From assembly GCA_028292565.1 (NCBI GenBank), contig JAQGMD010000338.1, forward strand, positions 1 to 7,991: DNA of 7,991 bases, in the 5' to 3' direction. Both the position numbers and the translations under genes were made by a program. Source of the DNA: Burkholderia sp. Its GTDB lineage: Bacteria; Pseudomonadota; Gammaproteobacteria; Burkholderiales; Burkholderiaceae. The notes beneath the pieces are model-generated. The model did no database searches. It was not told where the DNA came from and was given only the letters and a program-made list of their open reading frames with translations. Positions 6,790 through 7,991 of this stretch are shown piece after piece; within the stretch, counting starts at the first letter, position 1, and each line of letters starts with the position of its first letter.

Positions 6790-7758
6790 ATGCACCCTTC
6801 CGAGGTCTTATTCCAAGGCAAACGCCAGCCAGTGGCTATCCCGGTATGCGATCACTACGCAGGCTCCGAAAAGCTGATCCGCAAGTCAATTGCCCTGCAA
6901 CAAGAACTTGGTCCTGTATTTGACATCACGCTCGATTGCGAAGACGGTGCCAGCGCCGGCAACGAAGAAGCGCATGCGCGACTGGTCGCGTCCATCATCG
7001 GCAGTGATGACAACCGGTTCAACCGCCTCGGCGCGCGCGTTCATGACATCAGCAGTGAGTGGTTCGAGAAGGACGTCGCCATCATTGCCGAGCAGGCACA
7101 ACGCCTCGCGTATCTCGTCATACCAAAGCCGGAAGGCATCGCCGACGTCAAGAAAGCACTCGATATCATCAATCGCCACGCTAAAAAGGCAGGCCGCAAA
7201 GACCTGCCGGTCCACGTATTGATTGAAACCCATGGCGCGCTTGCCGATGCGCATGCCATTGCCGCCCTGCCCCAGGTCGAATGCCTGTCGTTCGGCATCA
7301 TGGACTTTGTGTCCGCGCACTATGGCGCGGTGCCCGGCAGCGCAATGCGCAGCCCCGGCCAGTTCACGCATCCGCTGGTGGTTCGGGCCAAGCTCGAAAT
7401 CTCCGCCGCCTGCCATGCACACGGAAAAGTACCTTCCCACAGCGTGACGACCGAAATCAAGGATACCGCCGTAGTTGCCGGCGATGCGCAGCGCGCGGCG
7501 TCGGAATTCGGCTATACGAGGATGTGGAGCATCCATCCAAACCAGATCAAGCCGATCCTGAAATCGTTAGCGCCACGCAGCAGCGAAATCAATGAAGCTG
7601 TCAGCATCCTGCTGGAGGCACAGAATGTGCAGTGGGGTCCGATACAGCACAACGGCAGGCTGCATGACCGCGCCAGTTACCGTTACTACTGGACCATACT
7701 GCAACGCGCGAAAACGAGCGGACTGCCGATTCCGGAGTCGGCAAGCAATTTACTCTGA
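6790..7758 (+). CDS. HpcH/HpaI aldolase/citrate lyase-family (CitE-like) protein
   Basis: A 322-residue cytoplasmic protein of the CitE-like, Mg-dependent CoA-ester lyase superfamily (malyl-CoA, citramalyl-CoA and citryl lyases). Supporting motifs: DITLDCEDGA (45-54; acidic residues Asp49, Glu51, Asp52), RVHD (83-86), YLVIPKPEG (108-116), LIETHGAL (144-151; Glu146 as the likely metal ligand), SFGIMDFVSAHYGAVPG (167-183; Asp172) and MWSIHPNQI (245-253). The usual N-terminal RSxLFVP is replaced by IPVCDHYAGSEKL, so it belongs to a divergent clade. No citD, citF or citC lies nearby, so it is not part of citrate lyase. I infer cleavage or formation of a malyl-CoA-like ester, but the substrate is unknown. 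The ATG at 6790 has no clear ribosome site; a stop lies five codons upstream with no other start codon between, so the start is well fixed. Confidence 0.85.
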   Translation: MHPSEVLFQGKRQPVAIPVCDHYAGSEKLIRKSIALQQELGPVFDITLDCEDGASAGNEEAHARLVASIIGSDDNRFNRLGARVHDISSEWFEKDVAIIAEQAQRLAYLVIPKPEGIADVKKALDIINRHAKKAGRKDLPVHVLIETHGALADAHAIAALPQVECLSFGIMDFVSAHYGAVPGSAMRSPGQFTHPLVVRAKLEISAACHAHGKVPSHSVTTEIKDTAVVAGDAQRAASEFGYTRMWSIHPNQIKPILKSLAPRSSEINEAVSILLEAQNVQWGPIQHNGRLHDRASYRYYWTILQRAKTSGLPIPESASNLL

Positions 7759-7772
7759 ACAAAGTACACACC

Positions 7773-7794
7773 GTGCGAGGGTCCGCCCTTGCAC
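7773..7794 (+). repeat. Stem-loop between the CitE-like gene and the last gene
   Basis: GTGCGAGGG (7773-7781) and CCCTTGCAC (7786-7794) form a 9-bp stem with one G-U pair around a TCCG (UNCG-type) loop, 14 bases after the CitE-like stop. The following bases are purine-rich with no T-run, so it is not a standard intrinsic terminator. It ends 11 bases before the GGAG of the next gene and could influence its translation or protect the upstream message. Confidence 0.45.
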
Positions 7795-7816
7795 ATAGAA
7801 CAAATGGAGCCACATG

Positions 7817-7991
7817 ATGAAATCATTGTCCGCACTAGCCCTCCTCGCGGCCGCCTTCGCAATCGTAACCGCGCCTGCATCAGCGCAAACCAACGCGCCC
7901 GCAGCCAAGGAAACCACTAAAGCCCCCGCAAAGGAGCCTGCAAAGAAGAAGCCCGCACCCAAGAAGGCCGCTGCCGCTGCCGCCCACGAAG
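7817..7991 (+). CDS. Exported Ala/Lys/Pro-rich protein, N-terminal part (cut by right edge)
   Basis: The first 58 residues of a protein I do not recognise. A signal peptide is clear: MKSLS, a hydrophobic core (about residues 6-19) and APASA|Q, so cleavage is expected after Ala23. The mature part begins QTNAPAAKE and is low complexity, rich in Ala, Lys and Pro (KAPAKEPAKKKPAPKKA, then six Ala), which suggests a flexible, positively charged periplasmic tail or linker. Two ATG codons lie in tandem (7814 and 7817). GGAG at 7806-7809 is 7 bases from the second and 4 from the first, so I prefer the second; the first would add one Met. Function cannot be told from this part. It may share a transcript with the CitE-like gene (58-base gap). 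Confidence 0.75.
   Translation, partial: MKSLSALALLAAAFAIVTAPASAQTNAPAAKETTKAPAKEPAKKKPAPKKAAAAAAHE

Noticed and set aside
5689..6795. Long open frame (368 codons) on the minus strand opposite mdh
   Set aside because: It covers the whole of mdh in antisense, has no ribosome site or domain, and mdh is certain from its catalytic motifs.
6790..7758. Citrate lyase beta subunit (citE) of a citrate fermentation operon
   Set aside because: No citC, citD, citF or citX lies nearby, and the N-terminal motif differs from true CitE.
1..7991. Mobile element, CRISPR, phage, defence or secondary-metabolite system
   Set aside because: No transposase, integrase, terminal repeats, regularly spaced repeats or unexplained multi-gene cluster is visible; the genes are conserved core metabolism.

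Overview
The window carries a chromosomal block of TCA-cycle genes. Protein sequences and gene order (gltA, sdhE, sdhB, sdhA, sdhD, sdhC, a GntR regulator, mdh, a CitE-like lyase) point to a betaproteobacterium of the Burkholderiales, most likely Oxalobacteraceae (Herbaspirillum/Herminiimonas/Janthinobacterium-like). That assignment is inferred from gene order, remembered family resemblance and moderately high GC; no search was run.

Left half, all on the minus strand and read right to left: sdhC-sdhD-sdhA-sdhB-sdhE-gltA. sdhC, sdhD, sdhA and sdhB are separated by 3, 2 and 11 bases and encode succinate dehydrogenase (complex II): two membrane subunits holding heme b, the FAD subunit and the iron-sulfur subunit. 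After a 91-base gap with a GC-rich hairpin comes sdhE, the SdhA flavinylation factor. After a further 133-base AT-rich gap comes the N-terminal half of gltA (citrate synthase), which runs off the left edge.

Middle: a GntR/UTRA (HutC-type) regulator, also on the minus strand, lies upstream of sdhC. It is divided from sdhC by 148 bases with a possible terminator. It diverges from mdh across 297 bases. This region holds a perfect 20-bp palindrome, a textbook sigma-70 promoter for mdh (TTGACA, 17 bases, TACACT) and an overlapping possible promoter for the regulator. The palindrome is the best candidate for the regulator's operator.

Right half, plus strand: mdh (NAD malate dehydrogenase), a strong two-part hairpin, an HpcH/HpaI (CitE-like) lyase of a divergent clade, another hairpin, and the start of an exported Ala/Lys/Pro-rich protein cut by the right edge.

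Together the enzymes run succinate to fumarate (Sdh), malate to oxaloacetate (Mdh) and oxaloacetate plus acetyl-CoA to citrate (GltA). The CitE-like protein probably acts on a related CoA thioester. I found no mobile element, CRISPR array, tRNA, rRNA, phage or defence gene. This is a core-metabolism region; the points worth a second look are regulatory DNA and the CitE-like gene, not a new multi-gene system. No gene-free stretch exceeds 300 bases.
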